Shown piece by piece: positions 51,397 to 59,714 of a DNA stretch of 64,000 bases (positions are counted from its first letter, which is position 1; the number at the start of each line of letters is the position of its first letter). The stretch is from Kutzneria buriramensis (GTDB lineage Bacteria > Actinomycetota > Actinomycetes > Mycobacteriales > Pseudonocardiaceae). Location of the stretch: the NCBI RefSeq assembly GCF_043575855.1, contig NZ_CP144375.1:6696001-6760000 (forward strand), read 5' to 3'. The notes under the pieces are model-generated. The model worked only from the letters and a program-made list of their open reading frames with translations. It was not told where the DNA came from and made no database searches. The position numbers and the translations under genes are program-made.

Positions 51397-53223
51397 TCAC
51401 TTCACATCGGCGTCGGCGACGACGAACAGTTCGGAGTGCGGCTTGGCATTGCCGAAGTCGCCGTGCGGCCAGGACTTCCGGTTGAAGTTGATGCCGACCT
51501 GGCCCGTGTACTCGTCACGGAACGAGCTGTCCACGGTCAGCCTGCCGTCCGGTCCGAGGTCCACCATGTTGACCTTGTGGTCGCCGTCGATGCCGGACCG
51601 CGCCACGAAGTAGTCCGACACCGCGACCCGGTCCGGGTTGTCGGTCTCGTGGTAGTAGCCGTCCGCGCCGATCTGGAAGTTGTCGTACGCGCCCCAGTGC
51701 GGCCCCTGCCCCGGCGTGCCGGGGTTGATCGCCGCCGCGCCGGCCAGCGTCGGGCAGTCGGCGCCGCCGCCGTTCTGCGCCTTGGCCACGGTGTCGATGT
51801 CGCACGTGTAGCCGGCGCCGTCGGCCAGCAGCTTGCGAATGTCCAATGTGTACACACCGCCGACGGTGCCCGGGTCGTCGGCCGACAGCGCGCCCTTCGG
51901 CCGGCCGATCACCGCGTGGTACAGGTAGTGGTCGTCCGGGCTGACCTGCACCCAACCGCCGTTGGTGCCGCCGCCGTTGGCCTCGGTCGCGTTGGGATTG
52001 AAGGCCTTCGTGGCGGTGCCGTCGTCGAACACCTCACGCCAGTGCGGCTGCGCCGCGGTGATGTCCGGCGTGTAGAAGATCGCGCCGCCCTGCATGGTCT
52101 GCGCGAACGCGCCCTTGTGCTGCGGCAGGTTCGTGACGGTGTTCTCCATCGCCGCCCGGCTCTCCGCGTGCAGCGGGTCGGCGGGATTGGCCCGCGGACC
52201 GTCCGGCAGATAGCTGACCGCGCGCAGCCTGGGGTTGTTGCGGTCGGAGATGTCCCAGGTGCGGATGGTCGGCCGCCGCAGGTACGGGGACGGCTGCTTG
52301 ACCGGGTCCAGGATGATGTTGCGCGGCTCGGCGTAGTCGCTGGTGATCATCGTGTTCAGGTCCTCGCGGGCCTGGATGCCGTGCGGGTTGGCGCAGGTCG
52401 GGCTGCCCAGCTGCGGCAGGTTGTCGCACAGCTTGGGGTCGTCGCCCTGCGGGGTGGCCGCCGGGGACTGCGACAGCACCTTGCCGCTCTGGTCGAAGTG
52501 GATCACCTCGCCCGGGCTGCCGGCGAAGCCGTTGCCGATCACCGAGGAGCCGTCGCCGTACACGTACGGGCCGGGCACCACCGGACCGCCCATGTAGGTG
52601 CCGTACGCGGTTCCGTCCTTGAGCGTCCAGTACGCGTCCGGCACCGAGCCGCCGAGCGTCTGACTGGGCAGGCTGATGCCCTTGAGCTTGAGCTGCGGCA
52701 GCTGGCTGACGTCGAACGCGTACGTGGCGGCGGCGAACAGCGCGCCGGCGTAGATGGTGTCGCCCTTGTGCCACACGTACTGCATGTGGTGCGGCTCGTT
52801 CTCCACCAGCGGGCCGACGGTGGCGGTGTTGACCACCTTGCCGTAGTCCGGCGAGCCCTTGGTGGCGTCGATGACGGCCAGGAAGTCCGGGCCCGGCAAG
52901 GCGTTACGCACCTTGGTCAGGCCGCCGCCGAGCGTGCCGGGCAGGTTCTTGATGTCCGGCACCACGGTGTCGGCGATGTTCTCGTCGCCGGCCCAGACCA
53001 GCAGCCATTCCTTGCGGCTGCTGGACTTCGCGACGTACTGCGGCACGAGGTGGTTGGTGACGGAATAGTCCTTGCCGTCCGTGCCGGTGACGTGCTCGGT
53101 GGTCACCTGCACGTCGGCGTAGGCGGACGTGCCCGCGGCCGGGAAGAACGTGGCGGCGACGGCGACCGTCGCGGCGGCCACCGCCACCCTCGTCCTTCGC
53201 CGGCCAGGCGAAATGACAGACAT
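51397..53223 (-). CDS. secreted SBP56-like beta-propeller (methanethiol oxidase-like candidate)
   Basis: 608 aa. Signal peptide about 1-40 with PGRRRTRVAVAAATVAVAAT. The rest is a propeller with His-containing spots VENEPHHMQYVW, CANPHGIQA, SPDDHYLYHAV, KSWPHGDFGNAKPHSEL. AEPRNIILDP, TIRTWDISDRNNPRLR and WVQVSPDDHYLY recall the blades of SBP56/methanethiol oxidase proteins. The match is by eye and remote. ATG at 53223 has GGGAGCACAC upstream. First gene of the run; a promoter with a long leader lies upstream. Confidence 0.68.
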   Translation of the reverse strand: MSVISPGRRRTRVAVAAATVAVAATFFPAAGTSAYADVQVTTEHVTGTDGKDYSVTNHLVPQYVAKSSSRKEWLLVWAGDENIADTVVPDIKNLPGTLGGGLTKVRNALPGPDFLAVIDATKGSPDYGKVVNTATVGPLVENEPHHMQYVWHKGDTIYAGALFAAATYAFDVSQLPQLKLKGISLPSQTLGGSVPDAYWTLKDGTAYGTYMGGPVVPGPYVYGDGSSVIGNGFAGSPGEVIHFDQSGKVLSQSPAATPQGDDPKLCDNLPQLGSPTCANPHGIQAREDLNTMITSDYAEPRNIILDPVKQPSPYLRRPTIRTWDISDRNNPRLRAVSYLPDGPRANPADPLHAESRAAMENTVTNLPQHKGAFAQTMQGGAIFYTPDITAAQPHWREVFDDGTATKAFNPNATEANGGGTNGGWVQVSPDDHYLYHAVIGRPKGALSADDPGTVGGVYTLDIRKLLADGAGYTCDIDTVAKAQNGGGADCPTLAGAAAINPGTPGQGPHWGAYDNFQIGADGYYHETDNPDRVAVSDYFVARSGIDGDHKVNMVDLGPDGRLTVDSSFRDEYTGQVGINFNRKSWPHGDFGNAKPHSELFVVADADVK

Positions 53224-53530
53224 GTGTGCTCCCGATTCGTGAAAGGGGAAAATGCGCGCGGCTGACCGACCGAACGCCGGACTCGGTGTTCGGGCAAGCG
53301 CTTTCAACGGCGTCCGACTATGTCGGAGGCCGATGAATGTGAGATGGCCTCAGCGGCCGAGACAGAGGTCGCTCGCCTGCCGTTGCAGGTCGACATGCCG
53401 GCGAATGGTCAGGGAGACCCCGCGCATCATGCCCAAGATGATGGTGCTTTCGGAGTAACTTGTCAATCAGTTCCCCAAGAGCGGGAAATACCCCGATTGG
53501 GTGAGAACTATTGACGTGTCGGTGACCGAC
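53224..53530. other. gene-free stretch: long 5' leader of the propeller gene
   Basis: About 307 nt without a convincing gene. It holds the promoter at 53438-53466 (minus strand) and roughly 210 nt of leader. Short plus-strand frames here have no ribosome site or recognisable product. Confidence 0.5.
53438..53466 (-). promoter_or_regulatory. sigma70-type promoter for the propeller operon
   Basis: On the minus strand TTGACA (53466-53461) and CATCAT (53443-53438) are 17 nt apart. Transcription would begin near 53431 and give a leader of about 208 nt. Confidence 0.55.
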
Positions 53531-53563
53531 AAAAAGGCCGCCGGTGAAACCGGCGGCCTTTTT
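53531..53563. terminator. strong two-way intrinsic terminator
   Basis: 15-bp perfect stem AAAAAGGCCGCCGGT with its complement ending in TTTTT, loop GAA. Ends the DoxX transcript from the right; the T-runs on both sides allow use from either direction. Confidence 0.85.
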
Positions 53564-53577
53564 GTTAATGACGCGGG

Positions 53578-53946
53578 TCAGCCGAGGAAACGGCCGGCCG
53601 CGACGAACGCGGCCAGTAGCAGCAGAATCACGTTGGCGGGCAACGGTTTCCGCTCGTTCCGGGTGAGGTGCACTCGGATCGCCCCGACCTGCACGACGAC
53701 CAGCCCGACGGCCGCGATCGGCGTGAGGATCGGCGCGATGCCGGTCAGCTCCGGCAGGACGAGCCCGAGTGCGCCGAGCAGTTCCACCGCGCCCACCGCC
53801 TTCACGCCGGCGTCCGAGGTGTCCTTCATCCAGTCGTAGTTGCCGGACGCCACCAGTTGCTCGCGCGGCCGCGCCACTTTCAGGCCGCCGGCGGCGAGGT
53901 AGACCAATGCCAGCAGAGCCTGCACCACCCACAGCGCGATGTTCAC
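53578..53946 (-). CDS. DoxX-like family membrane protein
   Basis: 122 aa with four hydrophobic segments (ALWVVQALLALVYLAAGGLKV, VKAVGAVELLGALGLVLPEL, TPIAAVGLVVVQVGAIRVHL, ANVILLLLAAFVAAGRFL). The DoxX-type pattern of a buried Gly and Glu (AVELLGALGLVLP) is clear. GTG at 53946 has GGGGA 6 nt upstream; a TTG at 53958 is less likely. Divergent from the HxlR gene, a common pair in which HxlR reacts to quinones or oxidants. Confidence 0.85.
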   Translation of the reverse strand: MNIALWVVQALLALVYLAAGGLKVARPREQLVASGNYDWMKDTSDAGVKAVGAVELLGALGLVLPELTGIAPILTPIAAVGLVVVQVGAIRVHLTRNERKPLPANVILLLLAAFVAAGRFLG

Positions 53947-54052
53947 GGGATTCCCCAATCCTTACCTCTTGTGCGTAGCCTCATGGTCTGTCCGTGATGC
54001 GGGCGCCACAAAAGGCACATCGGTGTATGTGTCCAGGATGGGAGGTGCGGCT

Positions 54053-54424
54053 GTGACGCAGTTCACGCGCAATGGGAACTGTCCGCCGCGGATCAAGGAC
54101 GGTGGCGCCGTCCGCGAGGTGCTGGACCGCATCGGCGACAAGTGGAGCTTGCTGGTGGTCGGCGCGCTGCGGGAGGGCCCGCTGCGCTTCGGCGAGCTGG
54201 AGAAGACCATCGAGGGCATTTCGCAGCGCATGCTCACGCTGACGTTGAAGCATCTCGTCGAGGACGGTCTGGTCAGCCGCACCGCGTACGCCGAGGTGCC
54301 GCCGCGCGTGGAATACGAGGTGACCGAGCTGGGCACAACGTTGGTGCCGCTGGTGATCGCGCTCGCCGAGTGGGCGATGGCCAACCGGGACCAGATCAAC
54401 GCCAACCGCAGCAGCTACAGGTAG
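54053..54424 (+). CDS. HxlR family transcriptional regulator
   Basis: 123 aa winged helix: VLDRIGDKWSLLVVGALREGPLRF, ISQRMLTLTLKHLVEDGLVSR, YEVTELGTTLVPLV. One N-terminal Cys (NGNCPPRIK) at the usual redox-sensing place. GTG at 54053 has GGGAGG 7 nt upstream; an ATG at 54038 overlaps that site. Likely controls the divergent doxX-like gene. Overlaps the convergent MarR gene by 10 nt. Confidence 0.9.
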   Translation: MTQFTRNGNCPPRIKDGGAVREVLDRIGDKWSLLVVGALREGPLRFGELEKTIEGISQRMLTLTLKHLVEDGLVSRTAYAEVPPRVEYEVTELGTTLVPLVIALAEWAMANRDQINANRSSYR

Positions 54425-54870
54425 CGCTGGATCCGCTCCCGCAGGGGCTTGTGCCGCAACGCTTCCGTAGCGGCGATGACCACTTCGGACAGTGGATACG
54501 GCAACTCGGCGTCCAGCTCCCGACCGGCCGCCTCCGCCGCGTCCCAGGCGAGCTTCAATCGGGGCATCAGGGCCATCGACTTCGGCGTGAGGTCCACGAT
54601 CCGTTGCCGTGCATCGGTTCCCGGCGACAGTGACACCAGGCCCTGCCGCTCCATCTGGGCGACCGTCTGGCTTGCCGCCGAATGGGTGACTTCGACCGCC
54701 GCGGCCAGATCGCGGATCGAGCTCGGGCCGAGCGTCGCCAACGTTCGTAGGAACGGCGCGTAGCGCGGCCGGAATCCGGTCAGTCCCAGCTCTTCCTCCA
54801 CTGCGGCCACGTCGCTGTCCAGCAGTTCGATCAGGTGGCGAAGTCGTGTGCCCAGTCCCGGTCCCGTCAC
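54415..54870 (-). CDS. MarR family transcriptional regulator
   Basis: 151 aa winged helix: SSIRDLAAAVEVTHSAASQT, MERQGLVSLSPGTDARQRIVDLTP (wing with Asp-Ala-Arg). GTG start 58 nt from the divergent iminopeptidase gene; repeats in that gap are probably its operator. Confidence 0.9.
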   Translation of the reverse strand: MTGPGLGTRLRHLIELLDSDVAAVEEELGLTGFRPRYAPFLRTLATLGPSSIRDLAAAVEVTHSAASQTVAQMERQGLVSLSPGTDARQRIVDLTPKSMALMPRLKLAWDAAEAAGRELDAELPYPLSEVVIAATEALRHKPLRERIQRYL

Positions 54871-54928
54871 GTCGTCAATATAACAGTGCTAATGTAACAG
54901 TGCTGTTGTAATCGAGCGAGGGGGACCC
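54871..54928. promoter_or_regulatory. MarR operator candidate before the iminopeptidase
   Basis: TAACAGTGCT occurs at 54881-54890 and 54895-54904, 14 bp apart, in an AT-rich patch between the divergent genes. The right half AATGTAACAG/CTGTTGTAAT is an imperfect inverted repeat. Confidence 0.5.
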
Positions 54929-55939
54929 ATGCGCGACCGCTACCCGGAGATCGAGCCCTACGACCACGGCCTGCTCGAAGTGGGCGACGGCAATCTCGTC
55001 TACTGGGAGACCTGCGGAAACCCGGCCGGCAAGCCGGTGCTGTCCGTGCACGGCGGCCCCGGTAGCGGCTGCAGCACCAACTCCCGCCGCTACTTCGACC
55101 CGGACCGCTACCGGATCGTGCTGTTCGACCAGCGCAACTGCGGCCGCAGCCTGCCCAATGCGGCGGACCCGGCGGTCGACCTCTCGGCCAACACCACCGA
55201 CCACCTGATCGCCGACATGGAGCTGCTCCGCGAGCACCTCGGCATCGACCGCTGGATGCTGTTCGGCGGCTCCTGGGGCTGCGTGCTCAGCCTCGTGTAC
55301 GCGGAGCGGCACCCGGACCGGGTGACCGAGCTGGTGCAGATGGGCCTGGCCACCGGCCGGCGTGACGACGTCGAGCTGCTCACCCGCGGTCTCGGAGGCA
55401 TCTTCCCGCAAGCGTTTGCCCGCTACGTCGACCTGCTGCCGGAGTCCGAGCGCGACAACATCCCCGCCGGCTACTACAAGCTGCTCAACGATCCCGACGC
55501 ACAAGTCCGAGACCGGGCCATGCGCGCCTGGTGCGACTGGGAGGACGCGATGCTCCCGTACGCGCCGGCGAAGGCCATGTACGAGGAGGACGCCGACCGC
55601 GCCTACGCCTTCACCCGGCTGGTCACGCACTACTGGAGCCAGGACCACTTCATCGACCCGGACGAGGTCCTGGCCAACGCCGGCAAGCTCGCCGACATCC
55701 CGACCGTCCTCGTGCAGGGGGTGCTCGACCTGGGCAACCTCGTCGGCACGCCGTGGCTGCTGGCCCAGGCCCTGCCGCACGCCGAGCTGATCATGGTGCC
55801 CGGCGAGGGGCACAGCCTCGCCGCGCCCGGCATGCGACACGCCCTGGTCACGGCCACCGACAACTTCGCGGAAAAAACTTCTGGCAGGGTGTCGATCGAG
55901 CCGACCGCCGCTCGACGCGTAGGTGAGAAGGCACCCTGA
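54929..55939 (+). CDS. pip: proline iminopeptidase (S33)
   Basis: 336 aa alpha/beta hydrolase. LSVHGGPGSGC (oxyanion), FDQRNCGRSLPN, nucleophile in FGGSWGCVLSL near 113, Asp in VLVQGVLDLGNLVGTPW region and His in VPGEGHSL. Cleaves N-terminal proline from peptides in the cytosol. ATG with GAGGGGGACCC upstream. Confidence 0.93.
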   Translation: MRDRYPEIEPYDHGLLEVGDGNLVYWETCGNPAGKPVLSVHGGPGSGCSTNSRRYFDPDRYRIVLFDQRNCGRSLPNAADPAVDLSANTTDHLIADMELLREHLGIDRWMLFGGSWGCVLSLVYAERHPDRVTELVQMGLATGRRDDVELLTRGLGGIFPQAFARYVDLLPESERDNIPAGYYKLLNDPDAQVRDRAMRAWCDWEDAMLPYAPAKAMYEEDADRAYAFTRLVTHYWSQDHFIDPDEVLANAGKLADIPTVLVQGVLDLGNLVGTPWLLAQALPHAELIMVPGEGHSLAAPGMRHALVTATDNFAEKTSGRVSIEPTAARRVGEKAP

Positions 55940-55956
55940 TCTTTGAGGAGACTGCG

Positions 55957-56388
55957 ATGCGGTTCATGGTGATCGTCAAGGCCAGCGAGGCGAGCGAGGC
56001 CGGCGTGCTGCCCACGCCCGAGGAGTTCGAGACCATGGGCGCGTTCAACGAGCAGCTGGTCGACGCCGGCGTGCTGTTGGCCGCCGACGGCCTCACGGCC
56101 AGCAGCCACGGCGCCCGGATCTACTTCGACGGCGACCAGAAGACCGTGGTCGACGGGCCGTTCACCGAGTCCAAGGAGCTGATCGCCGGCTACTGGCTGG
56201 TGGAGATGAAGTCGCTCGAGGAGTGCGTCGAGTGGTTCAAGCGCTGCCCCAACCCGGCGCGCGGTGTGCAGACGAACATCGAGATCCGGCGGGTCTTCGA
56301 GGCCGAGGACTTCGGCGAGAACTTCACGCCGGAGCGGCAGGCCGCCGTGGAGGAGCTGCGGGCCCGGGCCGCGGCCCAGCACAACTGA
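55957..56388 (+). CDS. YCII/DGPF-type protein partner of ECF42
   Basis: 143 aa ferredoxin-like fold. RFMVIVKASEASEAGVLPTPEEF, and the DGPF motif in TVVDGPFTESKELIAGYWL. DGPF genes are the conserved neighbours of ECF42 sigma factors; the biochemical role is unknown. TTGAGGAGAC upstream. Confidence 0.9.
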   Translation: MRFMVIVKASEASEAGVLPTPEEFETMGAFNEQLVDAGVLLAADGLTASSHGARIYFDGDQKTVVDGPFTESKELIAGYWLVEMKSLEECVEWFKRCPNPARGVQTNIEIRRVFEAEDFGENFTPERQAAVEELRARAAAQHN

Positions 56389-56428
56389 CCTGGTTGCGTC
56401 GATCCGCGCGGTGGGGTAGACGGGGGCG

Positions 56429-57691
56429 GTGGCCACCGACACCCACCGCGCGATCGACGCCGTCTGGCGGATCGAGTCGCCCCGGCTGATCGCCGGCCTG
56501 ACCAGGCTCGTCCGCGACGTCGGCACGGCCGAGGAGCTGGCGCAGGACGCGCTGGTCGCGGCGCTGGAGCAGTGGCCGACCGAGGGCGTGCCGCGCAATC
56601 CCGGCGCGTGGCTGATGACCACGGCCAAGCGGCGGGCGATCGACCAGATCCGGCGCAACGAGACGTACAAGCGCAAGGTCGAGGAGGTCGGCCGCGACCT
56701 GGAGGAGTCGACGCCGGACATCGGCACGATGGTCGCCGAGGACGACGGCATCGGCGACGACCTGCTGCGGCTGGTGTTCGTGTCCTGTCACCCGGTGCTG
56801 TCCACTGAGGCCCGGGTCGCGCTGACGCTGCGGCTGCTCGGCGGCCTGACCACCGACGAGATCGCTCGGGCCTACCTGGTGCCGGAATCGACCGTGGCGC
56901 AACGCATCGTGCGGGCGAAGAAGACGCTGACCAAGGCCAAGGTGCCGTTCGAGGTGCCGCAGGGCGAGGAGTTGCAGGCGCGCCTGTCGTCGGTGCTCGA
57001 GGTCGTGTACCTCGTGTTCAACGAGGGGTACTCGGCGACCGCCGGCGACGACTGGATGCGGCCGGCGCTGTGCGAGGACGCGATGCGCCTGGGCCGGATC
57101 CTGGCGCGGCTGGCCCGGCGCGAGCCCGAGGTGCACGGCCTGGTGGCCCTGATGGAGATCCAGGCGTCCCGGGCGGCGGCCCGCACCGGGCCCGGCGGCG
57201 AGCCGATCCTGCTGGCCGACCAGAACCGGGGCCGCTGGGACCAGCTGCTGATCCGCCGCGGCCTGGCGGCGCTCGAGACCGCCGAGGGTCTGATCGACGG
57301 CAAGCCCGGTCCGTACGTGCTGCAGGCCGCGATCGCCGCCTGCCACGCGCGGGCCCGGCGGTTCGAGGACACGGACTGGGAGCGCATTGCCTGGCTGTAC
57401 GAGCTGCTGGCCGAGGCGACGCCGTCGCCGGTGGTGGAGCTCAACCGGGCGGTGGCGCTGTCCATGGCGTTCGGGCCGGAGACCGCGTTGACGCTGCTGG
57501 ACCAGCTGATGGAGGTCCCGTCGATGAAGAACTACCACCTGCTGCCCAGCGTGCGCGGGGACTTCCTGCGCAAGCTGGGGCGGCTGCCGGAGGCGAGGGC
57601 GGAGTTCGAACGGGCGGCGTCGCTGACCCGGAACGAGCGGGAGCGGACGCTGCTGCTGGACCGCGCCGCCGAGTGCGGCGACACGGCTTGA
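56429..57691 (+). CDS. ECF42-type RNA polymerase sigma factor
   Basis: 420 aa. Sigma2 (IAGLTRLVRDVGTAEELAQDAL, GAWLMTTAKRRAIDQIRRN) and sigma4 (LTLRLLGGLTTDEIARAYL, ESTVAQRIVRAKKTL), then a 200-aa C-terminal helical TPR-like domain typical of ECF42 (VVELNRAVALSMAFGPETAL, LPSVRGDFLRKLGRLPEARAEFERA). That extension is required for activity in studied members. GTG start. Its stop shares one base with a palindrome. Confidence 0.92.
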   Translation: MATDTHRAIDAVWRIESPRLIAGLTRLVRDVGTAEELAQDALVAALEQWPTEGVPRNPGAWLMTTAKRRAIDQIRRNETYKRKVEEVGRDLEESTPDIGTMVAEDDGIGDDLLRLVFVSCHPVLSTEARVALTLRLLGGLTTDEIARAYLVPESTVAQRIVRAKKTLTKAKVPFEVPQGEELQARLSSVLEVVYLVFNEGYSATAGDDWMRPALCEDAMRLGRILARLARREPEVHGLVALMEIQASRAAARTGPGGEPILLADQNRGRWDQLLIRRGLAALETAEGLIDGKPGPYVLQAAIAACHARARRFEDTDWERIAWLYELLAEATPSPVVELNRAVALSMAFGPETALTLLDQLMEVPSMKNYHLLPSVRGDFLRKLGRLPEARAEFERAASLTRNERERTLLLDRAAECGDTA

Positions 57692-57747
57692 TGCAGGGAA
57701 GGACGCCTTACCCTCGCTGAATGCGGGTAAGGCGTCCTTCCCTGCAT
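57691..57747. repeat. 57-bp palindrome, copy 3 (likely two-way terminator)
   Basis: Arms are identical to the copies at 11466 and 25455; loop differs (TCGCTGAATGC). It fills the entire gap between the two convergent sigma factor genes, and its first and last bases are part of their stop codons. Confidence 0.9.
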
Positions 57748-58646
57748 CAACGGCAAGCCAACTCCTTCGGCAGGCCCAGGTCGTCGAACATCCGGGCGTC
57801 GAAGGTGTGGATCTCGGTCACCAGGCCGCCGTCCATCCGGAACACGTCCAGCTTGAACGGCCGGAAGCCGACCTCGCCGGGCCGGCGCAGGTAGCTGGCG
57901 GCGGCCGGGGTCCGGTTGACGGAGGTCGGCAGCAGCCGCCACTCGCCCATCCCGGACGGGCCGAAGGCGATGTCGAACAGGGGCCGCAAAGCCCGCACGC
58001 CGAGGAAGGTCTGCGGCGACGGCGGCATCGAGACGCGGATGTCGTCGCGCACCAGCCGCACGAAGTGATCCACGTCGGCGTGCTCGTGAGCCTCGATCAT
58101 CCCGGCCAGCAGCGCCTGCTCGTCACCGCTGGGCTTGGCGGGCGTCCACTGTGTGCTGCGCAGCGTCGCCCGCGCCCGCTGCAAGGCGCTGTTGGCGGCG
58201 ACCACGGTCAGGTCGAGCAGCCGCGCGGTGTCGGCGGCCGGCCATTCGAGCACGTCACGCATGATGAGCACCGCTCGCTGTCGCGGCGGCAGCAGTTGGA
58301 TCGCGGCCAGGAAGGCCAGTTCGATCGTCTCGCGGCCGACCAGGACCTCGTCCGGCGACAGCTCGTCCAGCAACGTGTCGGGGTACGGCTGTAGGTACGG
58401 CGCCCGGCGCTTGCGGCTGCGGATGACGTCCAGGCAGGCGTTGGTGGCGATCTTGTACAGCCACGCCCGCAGGGCGTCGTCCCGCACCTCGGCGCGGGCC
58501 CGCCAGGCCCGCAGGAACGTCTCCTGCACCAGGTCGTCGGCGTCCTCGAAGGAACCGAGCAGCCGGTAGCAGTGCACGTGGAGTTCGCGGCGGTGCCGCG
58601 CCGTCAGCTCGGTGAAGGTGCTCTCATCCACTGCCACAGCATCCAT
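57747..58646 (-). CDS. ECF sigma factor with SnoaL-like C-terminal domain
   Basis: 299 aa. Sigma2: LHVHCYRLLGSFEDADDLVQETFLRAWRAR, WLYKIATNACLDVIRSRKRR; sigma4: LPPRQRAVLIMRDVLEWPAA, VVAANSALQRARATL. Residues 180-299 look like a SnoaL/NTF2 domain (IEAHEHADVDHFVRLVRDDI, KLDVFRMDGGLVTEIHTFDA), as in SigG/SigJ-type factors, where it can set activity. The DNA targets are unknown. Confidence 0.92.
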   Translation of the reverse strand: MDAVAVDESTFTELTARHRRELHVHCYRLLGSFEDADDLVQETFLRAWRARAEVRDDALRAWLYKIATNACLDVIRSRKRRAPYLQPYPDTLLDELSPDEVLVGRETIELAFLAAIQLLPPRQRAVLIMRDVLEWPAADTARLLDLTVVAANSALQRARATLRSTQWTPAKPSGDEQALLAGMIEAHEHADVDHFVRLVRDDIRVSMPPSPQTFLGVRALRPLFDIAFGPSGMGEWRLLPTSVNRTPAAASYLRRPGEVGFRPFKLDVFRMDGGLVTEIHTFDARMFDDLGLPKELACR

Positions 58647-58676
58647 GCCCGGTGTAACGACCGCCGGGACCGGAAC

Positions 58677-59570
58677 TCATCGGTCCCACTCCCAGTCGAT
58701 GCGGTACGCCCCGGCCGGCTCGTCCAGCCACACCGCCCGCACCGTGTGCTGGCTGTCCACCGACAGTTCCACCGATGAGTCGGGGCCGTCCTCGGTCGGT
58801 TCCGAGGTCGCCCGGAAGTAGCGCGGAACCGCTTCCGGATGAAAGGTGACCTCGAGTACGTACTGTCGGATCGGGGCGGCGAATCGCCGTTCACACATCA
58901 CCGACCTGTTACCGCCGGGTACGAATTCCAGGCCGTATTCGACAACGGTTCGCTCACCCTTGCGCAGGTTCTGCTCGAACCATAGTTCGGCAGCCATCAC
59001 GTGCGAGGTGTGATCGACGCCGACCCGTCCCAGCCGCACCCCGGCCACCGGCACCACCGTCGGCAGCTGGGCGCAGCCGGTGTCGTCGCGGTACACGGTG
59101 ACCATGTGCTTGGCCTTCTCGGTGACGGCCTCGAGCACGGCGATGACCCGGCAGTAGGTCTCCGCGCCGGTCGCGTCCATCTCGTAGCGCTCGTGGTAGC
59201 TGAGCACCCGCCGCTGGTCCGCCGGCGACGTGACCTGGGCGATCACCTGGTCGACGGCGTGGCCGAAATGCCCCCAGAGCTCGCCGAACGGCACCAGCCG
59301 GGCCGCCTTGCCGCGGCCCCGGCGCACCCGGTCGCCCAGCAGCTCACGCAGCGACCCCGCCTCGACGCCCAGGATCTCCTCCAGCGCGGACAGCGCCGCC
59401 AGCGACTCCGGGCGCTCGGGTCTGCTCCGGCCTCTCGACCAGTAGCTGAGCGTGGCGGTGCTCAGCGCGAATCCCCGCTCAGCGAGCCGATGGACGATGC
59501 GGTCCAGGGTCAGTCCGCTGGCGGTGATCGCACCGTGCAGGGCGGGTGCGAAGTCGCGGCGTTGCGTCAT
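58677..59570 (-). CDS. XRE-type helix-turn-helix regulator
   Basis: 297 aa. N-terminal HTH: LTLDRIVHRLAERGFALSTA then TLSYWSRGRSRPERPESLAA. The remaining 200 residues (WGHFGHAVDQVIAQVTSPAD, ELWFEQNLRKGERTVVEYGL) are a domain common to Pseudonocardiaceae/Streptomyces regulators of unknown ligand. It faces the S53 protease gene across a divergent promoter. Confidence 0.85.
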   Translation of the reverse strand: MTQRRDFAPALHGAITASGLTLDRIVHRLAERGFALSTATLSYWSRGRSRPERPESLAALSALEEILGVEAGSLRELLGDRVRRGRGKAARLVPFGELWGHFGHAVDQVIAQVTSPADQRRVLSYHERYEMDATGAETYCRVIAVLEAVTEKAKHMVTVYRDDTGCAQLPTVVPVAGVRLGRVGVDHTSHVMAAELWFEQNLRKGERTVVEYGLEFVPGGNRSVMCERRFAAPIRQYVLEVTFHPEAVPRYFRATSEPTEDGPDSSVELSVDSQHTVRAVWLDEPAGAYRIDWEWDR

Positions 59571-59622
59571 CGCGCCCGATTATCGCCGATGAATTCGACG
59601 GATACCACCCTTCTTAGGACCC

Positions 59623-59652
59623 TTGACACCACGGCGCGTGCTGACCTGTACT
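59623..59652 (+). promoter_or_regulatory. promoter of the S53 protease gene
   Basis: TTGACA (59623-59628) and TGTACT (59647-59652) are 18 nt apart and 62 nt upstream of the start codon. The region is AT-richer than its surroundings. Confidence 0.5.
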
Positions 59653-59714
59653 GCGTCGGCAGTAATTCCACGTCTCTCATTAACACTTAATTTCCCCTGC
59701 CTAGTGGAGAAGTC

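Noticed and set aside
53320..53514. 64-aa plus-strand frame in the leader region
   Set aside because: No ribosome site, no recognisable features, and it lies over the minus-strand promoter and leader.
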